NCBI GenBank assembly: GCA_007130025.1
Contig: SLTF01000395.1
Location: forward strand, 1-6,644
Direction: 5' to 3'
DNA length: 6,644 nucleotides
From: Spirochaetales bacterium
Lineage (GTDB): Bacteria > Spirochaetota > Spirochaetia > DSM-27196 > PWMO01
The notes under the pieces are model-generated. The model was not told the DNA's origin, ran no database searches, and saw nothing but the letters and a program-made list of their open reading frames with translations. Of this stretch, positions 1 to 5,931 are shown in pieces. Made by a program: the position numbers and the translations under genes. Numbering within the stretch: position 1 is the first letter of the stretch; every line of letters starts with the position of its first letter.

Positions 1-406
1 CCGACCTTGCACCGAGATGACGCGCGACATCCGGCAGGCGCGCGAATTCATCAGCAAGGCCGGGACGCAGGACCATCAAGCGCAAACGCTCTTCGCCGCC
101 GGTGCGCACCAGGCGCACCGCACCAAAGCGCGACGCGGTTTCGCGCAGCAGCGGCGCGACAGCAGATGGCAGGGGATACTTCGCGAGTGATTCCAGGCTC
201 GCGAGCAATTCATCAACGCCAAAACCAGAGGCGTTGGCATTCCACACCGACAAGGCCGTCAGTCGATATGTGTGGATATGCTCCGGCATTTTCTCCAGCT
301 CGGCAAAGCGCCCCAGGCAAATCCGCGCCTCCTCATAGCGCGGCGAATCCACCTCGACCAGGATGGTGAGGTCGCTCTGTATGATCAGCGGGTTGGCAGG
401 AGACAT
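1..406 (-). CDS. XPB-like DNA repair helicase, N-terminal part (cut by window edge)
   Basis: This is a minus-strand reading frame open from the ATG at 406-404 to the left edge, about 135 codons, with no stop. The protein begins MSPANPLIIQSDLTILVEVD and continues with FAELEKMPEHIHTYRLTALSVWNA, a D-E-L-L-x-x-L-E-S segment and KYPLPSAV. This resembles the helicase-associated N-terminal domain of bacterial XPB/Ssl2-type superfamily 2 helicases. The ATPase motifs would lie beyond the window, so helicase activity is inferred from the family. The start is well bounded: an in-frame TAG lies upstream on the minus strand near 450, with no ATG, GTG or TTG between it and this ATG. No Shine-Dalgarno sequence is visible. 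It lies 158 bases downstream of rtcR in the same direction and could be co-transcribed with it. An alternative is another protein sharing only this N-terminal domain. Confidence 0.72.
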   Translation of the reverse strand, partial: MSPANPLIIQSDLTILVEVDSPRYEEARICLGRFAELEKMPEHIHTYRLTALSVWNANASGFGVDELLASLESLAKYPLPSAVAPLLRETASRFGAVRLVRTGGEERLRLMVLRPGLADEFARLPDVARHLGARS

Positions 407-564
407 GGTGGGGAGGCGGCTGGCGGGTGCCCCAGGGCCAGGGACGCGGATAAGCTACTCCGTCCCACAGGTTTGCAAGCCCTCCTCGGCGTGCAAGTGC
501 AAACAAAAATCAACAAAAAACGGGAGGCACAGTTTCGCCCACCGGGGTCTTGCGGGCCGCTCTC
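407..564. other. Gap between rtcR and the helicase gene
   Basis: This is a 158-base stretch between two minus-strand genes. It holds an A/T-rich patch (about 501-520) and a 7-bp inverted repeat, GTTTGCA at 471-477 with TGCAAAC at 498-504. The stem is imperfect and no T-tract follows it on the minus strand, so it is not a convincing terminator. No promoter or gene is evident. Read-through from rtcR into the helicase gene is possible. Confidence 0.4.
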
Positions 565-2166
565 TCATCGGAGTTCCTCCCAGCTCAATCCAAACCGCGC
601 CAAGTATTTGCGCAAGCGGTCGGCGTCGTTGGGCTTCTCCTTCTTCATCCGGGACACGGCGAACAATTTCCTTCCGGCCTCGGAGAGCGTTCGGCAGCGG
701 CGACAGGCCGCGATCACATGCTCGAGCTGCACCAGGTCGAACGGATCGATTTCAGCCCGCCGTTCTTCACTGAGCAGCGCACCGTCGCCCAGGGGTCCGG
801 CTTTCGCCGCCGGTTGCCATGCCTCGCGCAGGCGCGTGATTTCGGCGTCTACACACGCTTTCGTGATGCGCCCCTTCGGAGCCAGGGTCGCCATTCGAGT
901 GACGGCGGCATTCAAGTCGCGGAAATTTGCGCTCCACGGCGCGTCGGGCCCGAGGGCGAATTTCAGAAATGCCTGCCGCGCTTCGCGGTTTATCCGCACC
1001 TGCCTGCGGTTCGCCCGCGAATAACGTTCCAGCTCGTAATCCACATTGCCAGGGATGTCTTCACGCCTTTCAGCAAGGCCGGGCAGGCCAAAGGTCCACA
1101 GATTGATGCGCGCCAGCAGGTCTTCCCGGAACCGACCCTTGGCCACCAACTCTTGTAGGTTGCGGTTGGTACCCGCGATCATTTGAAAATCGCTTCGTAC
1201 CGGCTTGTCGCTACCCATTGGCAGGAAGGTCTTTTCCTCTAGCGCGCGTAATAACATCGCCTGCTCATCAAGTCCCAGCTCGCCGATCTCATCCAGAAAC
1301 ACCAAGCCCTTGTCCGCCTCCCTTAACAACCCCGCGCGATCAGACTGCGCTCCGGTGAACGCGCCGCGCCGATGTCCGAACAAGGTGGACATCGCATGAT
1401 CCCCGCGCAAGGTCGCACAATTCACCTCCACGAAACTCCCGCTCAACCCCGCGCGCGACTGGCGCAGCTCGTAGATCCTTCCCGCCAGCACCGACTTGCC
1501 CGCACCCGTCGGTCCCGTGATCAGGATGGGCTCACGCGAGTTGACCGCCACCAGCTCGATCTCTCCGATCAGTCGGTTGAAAGCTTCGTTTTTTGTGGGG
1601 ATGCCGCTTTTGAGAATGTCCAATGTGCGTGCCTGCTCTTCGGCGAAGCGCGTCGCCAAGCGGTCGTATTTCGACAGATCCAGATCGATGATCTCATAGC
1701 TGCCCTCCGTTCCCACTGTGCGCCGCGACCTGCGGGTGGGCGAGGTCTGCAGCAACCGCGCCGGAACAAATTGCGCCTCGTTCAACAGGAACCAGCAGAT
1801 CTGCGCCACATGCGTTCCCGTGGTTAGGTGGATCAGGTAATCCTCGCTGTCCGGCTGGAAATCGTAGTCGCGCACGAAGTCATACAACCGACCATACACC
1901 TCCTCGAAATCCCATGGATCCTTGAGCGAGAAATCGTGCGTCACCACGGTGGTCTCGGGCGAGATCATCGCAATGTCCGCCACCACCTGGCTGGCGATCT
2001 TCCGGTAGCTCGGCTCGACCAGAAGCTCCAGCCGGTCGAGCAGTAGATCCTCATGCTGGCACATCGCCACCGTTGGTCGCCATCGCTCCCAGCGCTCCGG
2101 GCCCGCCCCGCGGTCCAGAGAGGTTCCGAGAAAGCCAAGGCAGACGATTGGTTTGCGGCTGTCCAT
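565..2166 (-). CDS. rtcR: RtcR, σ54-dependent activator of the RNA-repair operon
   Basis: A 533-residue protein, matching the usual RtcR length (about 530). Residues 1-180 form the RtcR-specific CARF-like sensor domain, with an early GFLGTSLDRG strand-loop and a LIHLTTGTHVAQICWFLL segment at 111-128. In studied homologues this domain senses RNA with 2',3'-cyclic phosphate ends. The AAA+ σ54-interaction domain follows: Walker A GPTGAGKS (218-225), the σ54-contacting loop GAFTGA (268-273), Walker B LVFLDEIGEL (288-297), FREDLLARIN with candidate arginine fingers (346-355), and a sensor-II-like NFRDLN (414-419). The C-terminus (about 475-533) carries the family's conserved LSEAGRKLF...NDADRLRKYLARFG region, expected to be the DNA-binding helix-turn-helix. 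The start is the ATG at 2166-2164, with no Shine-Dalgarno sequence. It is transcribed divergently from rsr, where a σ54 promoter lies, as expected of the activator of that operon. No key residue appears missing. Confidence 0.96.
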   Translation of the reverse strand: MDSRKPIVCLGFLGTSLDRGAGPERWERWRPTVAMCQHEDLLLDRLELLVEPSYRKIASQVVADIAMISPETTVVTHDFSLKDPWDFEEVYGRLYDFVRDYDFQPDSEDYLIHLTTGTHVAQICWFLLNEAQFVPARLLQTSPTRRSRRTVGTEGSYEIIDLDLSKYDRLATRFAEEQARTLDILKSGIPTKNEAFNRLIGEIELVAVNSREPILITGPTGAGKSVLAGRIYELRQSRAGLSGSFVEVNCATLRGDHAMSTLFGHRRGAFTGAQSDRAGLLREADKGLVFLDEIGELGLDEQAMLLRALEEKTFLPMGSDKPVRSDFQMIAGTNRNLQELVAKGRFREDLLARINLWTFGLPGLAERREDIPGNVDYELERYSRANRRQVRINREARQAFLKFALGPDAPWSANFRDLNAAVTRMATLAPKGRITKACVDAEITRLREAWQPAAKAGPLGDGALLSEERRAEIDPFDLVQLEHVIAACRRCRTLSEAGRKLFAVSRMKKEKPNDADRLRKYLARFGLSWEELR

Positions 2167-2304
2167 TTAGAGATAAAACATTATCCAGAAAGATAAAAAA
2201 TCAAGCTCTAACTTCGACTGCTCAAGGGGCCGGAAGATTTTTCTAAAAAAATTTTCCTTTGTTTTATGGGGGGTGCAGCTGATTTCGGCCTCAGTGTGGA
2301 AAAG
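2167..2304. promoter_or_regulatory. Divergent rtcR/rsr control region
   Basis: Non-coding and markedly A/T-rich compared with its surroundings. It contains a GATAA-N4-TTATC palindrome at 2172-2185 just upstream of the rtcR start; its GATAAT on the minus strand (2185-2180) could act as a -10 element for rtcR, although no good -35 accompanies it. It also contains the longer AT-rich palindrome listed separately. RtcR binding and possibly IHF-type bending sites are expected here by analogy with other σ54 systems. None can be assigned from sequence alone. Confidence 0.45.
2232..2257. promoter_or_regulatory. AT-rich palindrome, candidate activator (RtcR) site
   Basis: An 11-bp inverted repeat (one G·T) pairs 2232-2242 with 2247-2257 around a 4-base centre: GGAAGATTTTT and AAAAATTTTCC. 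Its centre is about 87 bases upstream of the predicted σ54 transcription start, a normal distance for an enhancer-binding activator site. It is the strongest palindrome seen in the divergent region. Assignment to RtcR is inference; it could instead be a bending site. Confidence 0.35.
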
Positions 2305-2320
2305 TTGGCACGCTTCTGGC
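2305..2320 (+). promoter_or_regulatory. σ54 (-24/-12) promoter of the rsr-Y RNA-rtcBA operon
   Basis: The sequence TTGGCACGCTTCTGGC matches the σ54 consensus (YTGGCACG-N4-TTGC). The -24 half is perfect, and the GG (2307-2308) and GC (2319-2320) have the required 10-base separation. The only deviation is TGGC for TTGC in the -12 half. The predicted start of transcription is about 2331-2332. Position upstream of rsr and opposite rtcR fits the known RtcR/σ54 control of rtcBA. Confidence 0.88.
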
Positions 2321-2354
2321 GGAAGGTGTCTTGAACAACACACCCATACTGATT

Positions 2355-3923
2355 ATGGCAAATAGCACCCTATTCCAAAGCCGCCCCGGCCAACTCGCCC
2401 CGAATGCGGACACCCGCAACGAGGCCGGCGGCACCGCCTACACCCTGCCGCCCAGGCAGGCGCTCGCCCAGTTTGCCGCGACCGGCTGCCTGAACGGCAC
2501 CTACTATGCCTCCGCGCAGACCCAGCTTGACCAGATCCTCGCGCTCTGCGAGAACGTGCCCGCCGACTTCATCGCTCGCACTGCAGTCCACTGCCGCGAA
2601 CGAGGATTCATGAAGGACGTGCCCGCGCTACTGTGTGCCATCCTCGCGGTCCGCGATGGTGATCTCCTCGTTCGCATCTTTGACCGGGTGATCGATGACG
2701 CCCGAATGCTGCGCAATTTCGTCCAGATCATCCGCTCGGGGGCGGTCGGCCGCAAATCGCTCGGCACTCGTCCTCAGCGCCTCGTGCGCGGTTGGTTTGA
2801 GTCGCGAGCGGATGAGGTTGTGTTCCGTTCTAGCGTCGGCACCGCGCCCTCGTTGGCCGATATCGTGAAAATGACGCACCCGCATCCCGCCACCCGGTCG
2901 CGTGAGGCGCTCTACGGCTACCTGATCGGTCGCCCGCACGATACCGCTGCATTGCCGCGCCTCGTGCGCGAGTTTGAGACCTGGAAATCCGCCGATGGCG
3001 GCCCGCTGCCTGATGTGCCTTTCCAGATGCTCACCGCCCGATCGCTGAACGCCGACCAATGGCGACAGATTGCCCGGCGCGCCTCCTGGCAGACCACCCG
3101 GATGAACCTCAACACCTTCGCCCGCCACGGCGTCTACTCGTGTCCGAAGGCGGTGCGGATCATCGCCGACCGTCTTCGCAGCGAGCACTTGGTGCGTCGC
3201 GCCAAGGTGTTTCCCTACCAGCTTATGGCTGCGTTCTGGAATATCGGTGATGCCGTTCCGCCTGAAATTCGTGAAGCGCTGCAGGACGCCATGGAGATCT
3301 CCGTCTCCAATGTGCCTCGCGTGCGCGGACAGGTGGTGGTGGCACCGGATGTCTCGGGTTCCATGCACTCGCCCGTGACCGGCTACCGCAAAGGTTCGTC
3401 CAGCACCGTCCGCTGCATCGATGTGGCCGCGCTCGTCGCCGCCGCCATCCTGCGCCAAAACCCGCAGGCCTCCGTGCTGCCCTTCGAGAGCAGGGTGGTT
3501 AATGTGCGGCTGAACCCGCGCGACTCGGTGATGAGCAACGCAGCTGCGCTGGCCTCGCTGCCCACCGGCGGCACCAATTGCAGCGCGGTGCTCGCCCACC
3601 TCAACGCTCGCAAGGCGCGCGCCGACCTCGTCATCTATGTTTCCGACAACGAATCATGGATGGACACACCCTGGCACGGACGCTTCGGTGGGTCGCCCAC
3701 CGCGACCATGGCCGAGTGGAGCGTGTTCAAGCAGCGCAACCCGGCCGCGCGCATGGTCTGCATCGACATCCAGCCCCACGCCACCACCCAGGCACTTGGG
3801 CGCGATGACATCCTGAATATCGGCGGATTCTCCGACACCGTGTTCAATGTCATCGCTTCGTTTGCCGAAGGTGGAGTCGGCGCGGTACACTGGACCAACG
3901 AAATCGAGAATACAGAATTCTAA
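2355..3923 (+). CDS. rsr: Rsr, bacterial Ro60 orthologue (TROVE + vWA domains)
   Basis: A 522-residue Ro60 family RNA-binding protein (human Ro60 is 538). Residues about 25-320 form the TROVE/HEAT-repeat ring that binds Y RNA on its surface and misfolded RNA 3' ends in its cavity; the motif RSGAVGRKSLGTRPQRLVR at 127-145 is typical. Residues about 325-510 form a von Willebrand A domain with an intact metal site: DVSGS (D332, S334, S336), T407 in TGGTNCS, and D431 in VSDNES. The frame stays open up to a TTG at 2331, but that codon coincides with the predicted σ54 transcription start. The ATG at 2355 is therefore chosen, giving a leader of about 23 bases with no clear Shine-Dalgarno. It is the first gene of the operon, immediately followed by the Y RNAs it is expected to bind. 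In studied bacteria such complexes guide nucleases in RNA decay. Confidence 0.95.
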   Translation: MANSTLFQSRPGQLAPNADTRNEAGGTAYTLPPRQALAQFAATGCLNGTYYASAQTQLDQILALCENVPADFIARTAVHCRERGFMKDVPALLCAILAVRDGDLLVRIFDRVIDDARMLRNFVQIIRSGAVGRKSLGTRPQRLVRGWFESRADEVVFRSSVGTAPSLADIVKMTHPHPATRSREALYGYLIGRPHDTAALPRLVREFETWKSADGGPLPDVPFQMLTARSLNADQWRQIARRASWQTTRMNLNTFARHGVYSCPKAVRIIADRLRSEHLVRRAKVFPYQLMAAFWNIGDAVPPEIREALQDAMEISVSNVPRVRGQVVVAPDVSGSMHSPVTGYRKGSSSTVRCIDVAALVAAAILRQNPQASVLPFESRVVNVRLNPRDSVMSNAAALASLPTGGTNCSAVLAHLNARKARADLVIYVSDNESWMDTPWHGRFGGSPTATMAEWSVFKQRNPAARMVCIDIQPHATTQALGRDDILNIGGFSDTVFNVIASFAEGGVGAVHWTNEIENTEF

Positions 3924-3931
3924 CCCAATCA

Positions 3932-4043
3932 GCACAAGAACCGGCGAATGCCGGAGCGGACTACATTGGTAACCAGTGGGTTCAAACCCCGCCCCGCCGC
4001 CAGGCGGTGAGGTCCATCCACCGCTTGTCGCCGGTTCTTGTGC
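3932..4043 (+). ncRNA. Y RNA 1 (YrlA-type, tRNA-like module, divergent copy)
   Basis: Closed by a perfect 16-bp stem (GCACAAGAACCGGCGA at 3932-3947 with its complement at 4028-4043). At the inner end of the stem the 5' strand reads GGCGAATG and the 3' strand CTTGTCGCC, matching the Ro60-binding element of Y RNAs (CGAA-x-G facing CUUG, as in human Y1). The distal part has a T-arm-like hairpin at 3976-3992 (GTGGG, loop TTCAAAC, CCCGC), followed by a 5-bp acceptor-like stem CCGCC/GGCGG (3994-3998/4003-4007) closed by GCCA. The D-arm-like part is degenerate: GGTG (4006-4009) could pair with CACC, but the usual GCTC-AG..GGTA-GAGC is absent. It starts 8 bases after the rsr stop. The role is inferred: scaffold or gate for Rsr. 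Confidence 0.85.
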
Positions 4044-4060
4044 AACCACAACCAAAACAC

Positions 4061-4187
4061 GAAGGCGAATGCTCGGGGAACTACATTGGATCAATTGGTC
4101 GCGGGTTCGAATCCCGCCCGCGCCTCCGCGGCGCGGTAGCTCAGCCGGTAGAGCAGTTGAACTGTTTCCTAAAACCTTGTCGCCTTC
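4061..4187 (+). ncRNA. Y RNA 2 (YrlA-type with a near-complete permuted tRNA module)
   Basis: Closing stem GAAGGCGA/TCGCCTTC (4061-4068/4180-4187) carries the Ro-binding motif GGCGAATG at 4064-4071 and CTTGTCGCC at 4176-4184. A second helix pairs GGGAAC (4076-4081) with GTTTCC (4164-4169). Inside, tRNA parts occur in permuted order with tRNA-like dimensions. These are a T arm with 5-bp stem and TTCGAAT loop (4101-4117), directly followed by a 7-bp acceptor stem CCGCGCC/GGCGCGG (4118-4124/4130-4136) closed by TCCGC, then a 2-base TA linker and a D arm GCTC-AGCCGGTA-GAGC (4139-4154). The acceptor ends are thus joined by a loop and there is no free CCA end, as in the tRNA mimic of YrlA. Short hairpins ATTG/CAAT (4085-4095) and AGT/ACT near 4155-4163 sit where an anticodon arm would be. 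Confidence 0.92.
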
Positions 4188-4219
4188 ACCACAATCACAA
4201 AAACCACCCCACAGAACAT

Positions 4220-4355
4220 GACGGCGAATGCCGATGGAACTACATTGCCTTCTAAGCACCTTGTCGCGGGTTCGAATCCCGCCGGTCCCGCCATAGATGG
4301 GACCGTAGCTCAGTCCGGTAGAGCGGGAACGTTTCATCACAACCTTGTCGCCGTC
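4220..4355 (+). ncRNA. Y RNA 3 (YrlA-type with a near-complete permuted tRNA module)
   Basis: Closing stem GACGGCGA/TCGCCGTC (4220-4227/4348-4355) has the Ro-binding elements GGCGAATG (4223-4230) and CTTGTCGCC (4344-4352). An inner 8-bp helix pairs GATGGAAC (4233-4240) with GTTTCATC (4331-4338, one G·T). The tRNA-like module comprises a T arm at 4266-4282 (GCGGG, TTCGAAT, CCCGC), a 7-bp acceptor stem CGGTCCC/GGGACCG (4283-4289/4299-4305) joined by the loop GCCATAGAT, a TA linker, and a D arm GCTC-AGTCCGGTA-GAGC (4308-4324). A TGC-CTTCTAA-GCA hairpin (4246-4258) looks like a short anticodon arm with a 7-base loop. It ends 47 bases before rtcB. The stems differ in sequence from Y RNA 2 while pairing is kept, which supports a functional RNA. 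Confidence 0.92.
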
Positions 4356-4402
4356 GCCTTTCTTCAATCCATCAACCAATCCACCACAGCAAACACAACA
4401 TC

Positions 4403-5893
4403 ATGAACCCGTCCCCATTCCACATCACCGGTGAAGCCGAGGCCATCCTGCCCGCGCGCAACAACGCCGGGAAACCCATCACCGTGATCGCCACAGAGGC
4501 CATCCGCTCCGGCTTCGACGACCTCTGTATCGAGCAAGCCCTCAACTCGCGCTCGGCACCGGGCGTCACAGATCTCGTGCTCAACCCCGACGCCCACGTC
4601 GGCTACGGCGCACCCGTCGGATGCGTCATGGTCTCGCCCACCCACATCTATCCTGGACCAGTGGGCGTCGATATCAAATGCTCGATGTCATTGCTGCAGA
4701 TGGACGTGCCCGCCGATGTCATTGCTGATCCATCCGTGCGTCGTCGGCTCATCGACTCCATCGTCGAACGCACCCCCACCGGAGCGGGTCGTGGCCAGCG
4801 CGAGGCGAAGAAGTCCCGCCATGTCTCCGGCGAATTCGGTGCGCAAGTCTGTGTCGAAGGTGCCAGCCGGGAGGTTTGCGAGGCGCTCGGCATCCCGCCC
4901 GAATGGGCGCTGCGATGTGAGGACAGCGTTCACACGGGACACGATGGCGAGGCCGCCACGCTGCAGGAGCGGCTGGACCGGTTGCGCGCCGAGAACGCGT
5001 TCCCGCGTTTCGATCTGAAAATGAGCCAGCTCGGTTCCTACGGAGGCGGCAACCACTTCGGTGAATGCGAGGTTGTCGAACTCGATGACGACCCCGAGAT
5101 GCGCCGCGCCGCCGAGGTGTTCGGGCTGCGCGACGGTCACGTCGCCTTCCTCAGCCACTGCGGATCGCGCGGCTTCGGAAACATGCTGGCGCAGCGCCAG
5201 TTCAAGACCCTTGAAGCGTTCTTCCGCGCCTGGAGCTTGCCGTTCCCGGCCGACGACCGACAGCTTGTTTACGCCCCGCTCGGAAGCCCCGAGGCGGACG
5301 CGTATCTCAATGACATGGCGTTGGGCGCGAACTTCGCCACCGTCAACCACCTGCTGATCAACTCGCTGGTGCTCGAAGCCTTCCAGGAAGTGTTGCCGGG
5401 AACCACCGGACAGTTGGTCTATCTGATCAGCCACAACATCGCGCGCCAGGAGGTCGTGGACAACCGGCTCGCCTGGGTCCACCGCAAGGGTGCCACACGC
5501 GCGTTTCCCGCCGGACACCATGCGTTGGCCGATACCCCGTTCGCGGACACCGGCCACCCGATCCTGCTTCCGGGCAACCCGCGCGACGGCTCCGTCGTCA
5601 TGGTGGCCCAACCCGAAGCCGTGAAGAGCTGCTACAGCGTCAACCACGGCGCCGGACGCCGCATGGGCCGCAAGGCCGCCATCCGCGCCCTCGACCAAGC
5701 GGAGGTTGACGCCGATCTCAACGCGCACGACATCCTCTACAACGCACGCAAATATCCCATCGACGAAGCGCCGAACGCCTATAAGGATTTCAACGAGGTG
5801 CTCCGCAGCGTCGAGGCCGCCGGGCTCGCCCGCCAGGTTTGCAAACTCAGGGCCCGCTTCGTGATCAAAGACGCGTCCGCCGCCGACGACTGA
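4403..5893 (+). CDS. rtcB: RtcB, GTP-dependent RNA ligase
   Basis: A 496-residue cytoplasmic RNA ligase that joins 2',3'-cyclic phosphate or 3'-phosphate RNA ends to 5'-OH ends using GTP and Mn(II). The metal and guanylate ligands are in place: D90 and C93 in GVDIKC, N217/H218 in GGGNHFGE, H252 in SHCGSRG, H344 in SHNIA. H415 in VNHGAGR is the expected guanylylated nucleophile. The early NPDAHVGYGAPVG (61-73) and the C-terminal YPIDEAPNAYKDF (451-463) are further RtcB hallmarks. It is longer than E. coli RtcB (about 408), closer to the archaeal-type length. No intein is seen. The start is the ATG at 4403, preceded by a G-poor stretch without Shine-Dalgarno. It is followed after 38 bases by rtcA in the same direction, so an operon driven from 2305-2320 is likely. 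Confidence 0.97.
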   Translation: MNPSPFHITGEAEAILPARNNAGKPITVIATEAIRSGFDDLCIEQALNSRSAPGVTDLVLNPDAHVGYGAPVGCVMVSPTHIYPGPVGVDIKCSMSLLQMDVPADVIADPSVRRRLIDSIVERTPTGAGRGQREAKKSRHVSGEFGAQVCVEGASREVCEALGIPPEWALRCEDSVHTGHDGEAATLQERLDRLRAENAFPRFDLKMSQLGSYGGGNHFGECEVVELDDDPEMRRAAEVFGLRDGHVAFLSHCGSRGFGNMLAQRQFKTLEAFFRAWSLPFPADDRQLVYAPLGSPEADAYLNDMALGANFATVNHLLINSLVLEAFQEVLPGTTGQLVYLISHNIARQEVVDNRLAWVHRKGATRAFPAGHHALADTPFADTGHPILLPGNPRDGSVVMVAQPEAVKSCYSVNHGAGRRMGRKAAIRALDQAEVDADLNAHDILYNARKYPIDEAPNAYKDFNEVLRSVEAAGLARQVCKLRARFVIKDASAADD

Positions 5894-5910
5894 ACCCACT
5901 CGCAACTACC

Positions 5911-5928
5911 CGAATCCCTCGAATCCCT
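5911..5928 (+). repeat. Perfect tandem 9-base repeat in the rtcB-rtcA gap
   Basis: CGAATCCCT occurs twice back to back, just before the rtcA start at 5932. It occupies the place of a ribosome-binding site but has no Shine-Dalgarno character. It may be simple slippage and no function is assigned. Confidence 0.5.
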
Positions 5929-5931
5929 GAC

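Noticed and set aside
471..504. Hairpin GTTTGCA/TGCAAAC as terminator of rtcR
   Set aside because: The stem is only 7 bp with a 20-base loop and no T-tract follows on the minus strand.
272..1158. Plus-strand open frames opposite rtcR and the helicase
   Set aside because: They are low-complexity, arginine- and serine-rich translations antisense to recognised genes.
3932..4043. Rho-independent terminator after rsr, suggested by the strong 16-bp inverted repeat
   Set aside because: The arms are 80 bases apart, enclose further structure, and are followed by an A/C-rich stretch without a T-tract.
4101..4324. Ordinary tRNA genes, suggested by the T-loop and D-arm sequences
   Set aside because: The T arm comes before the D arm in each unit, the acceptor strands are joined by a short loop, there is no full 5-bp anticodon arm, and each unit is enclosed by a Ro-binding stem. 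A linear tRNA spanning the D arm of Y RNA 2 and the T arm of Y RNA 3 would be far too long and its acceptor strands do not match.
3932..4355. CRISPR array or insertion-sequence ends, suggested by repeated elements
   Set aside because: The units are 112-136 bases, differ in sequence while keeping paired stems, and there are no equal spacers, transposase gene or target duplications.
3654..4379. 241-residue minus-strand open frame across the end of rsr and the Y RNAs
   Set aside because: It overlaps rsr and the structured RNAs, has no recognisable domain, and its apparent protein repeats come from the repeated RNA elements.
4688..5905. 405-residue minus-strand open frame opposite rtcB
   Set aside because: It is the antisense shadow of a clear rtcB with all catalytic residues; long spurious frames are expected in GC-rich coding DNA.
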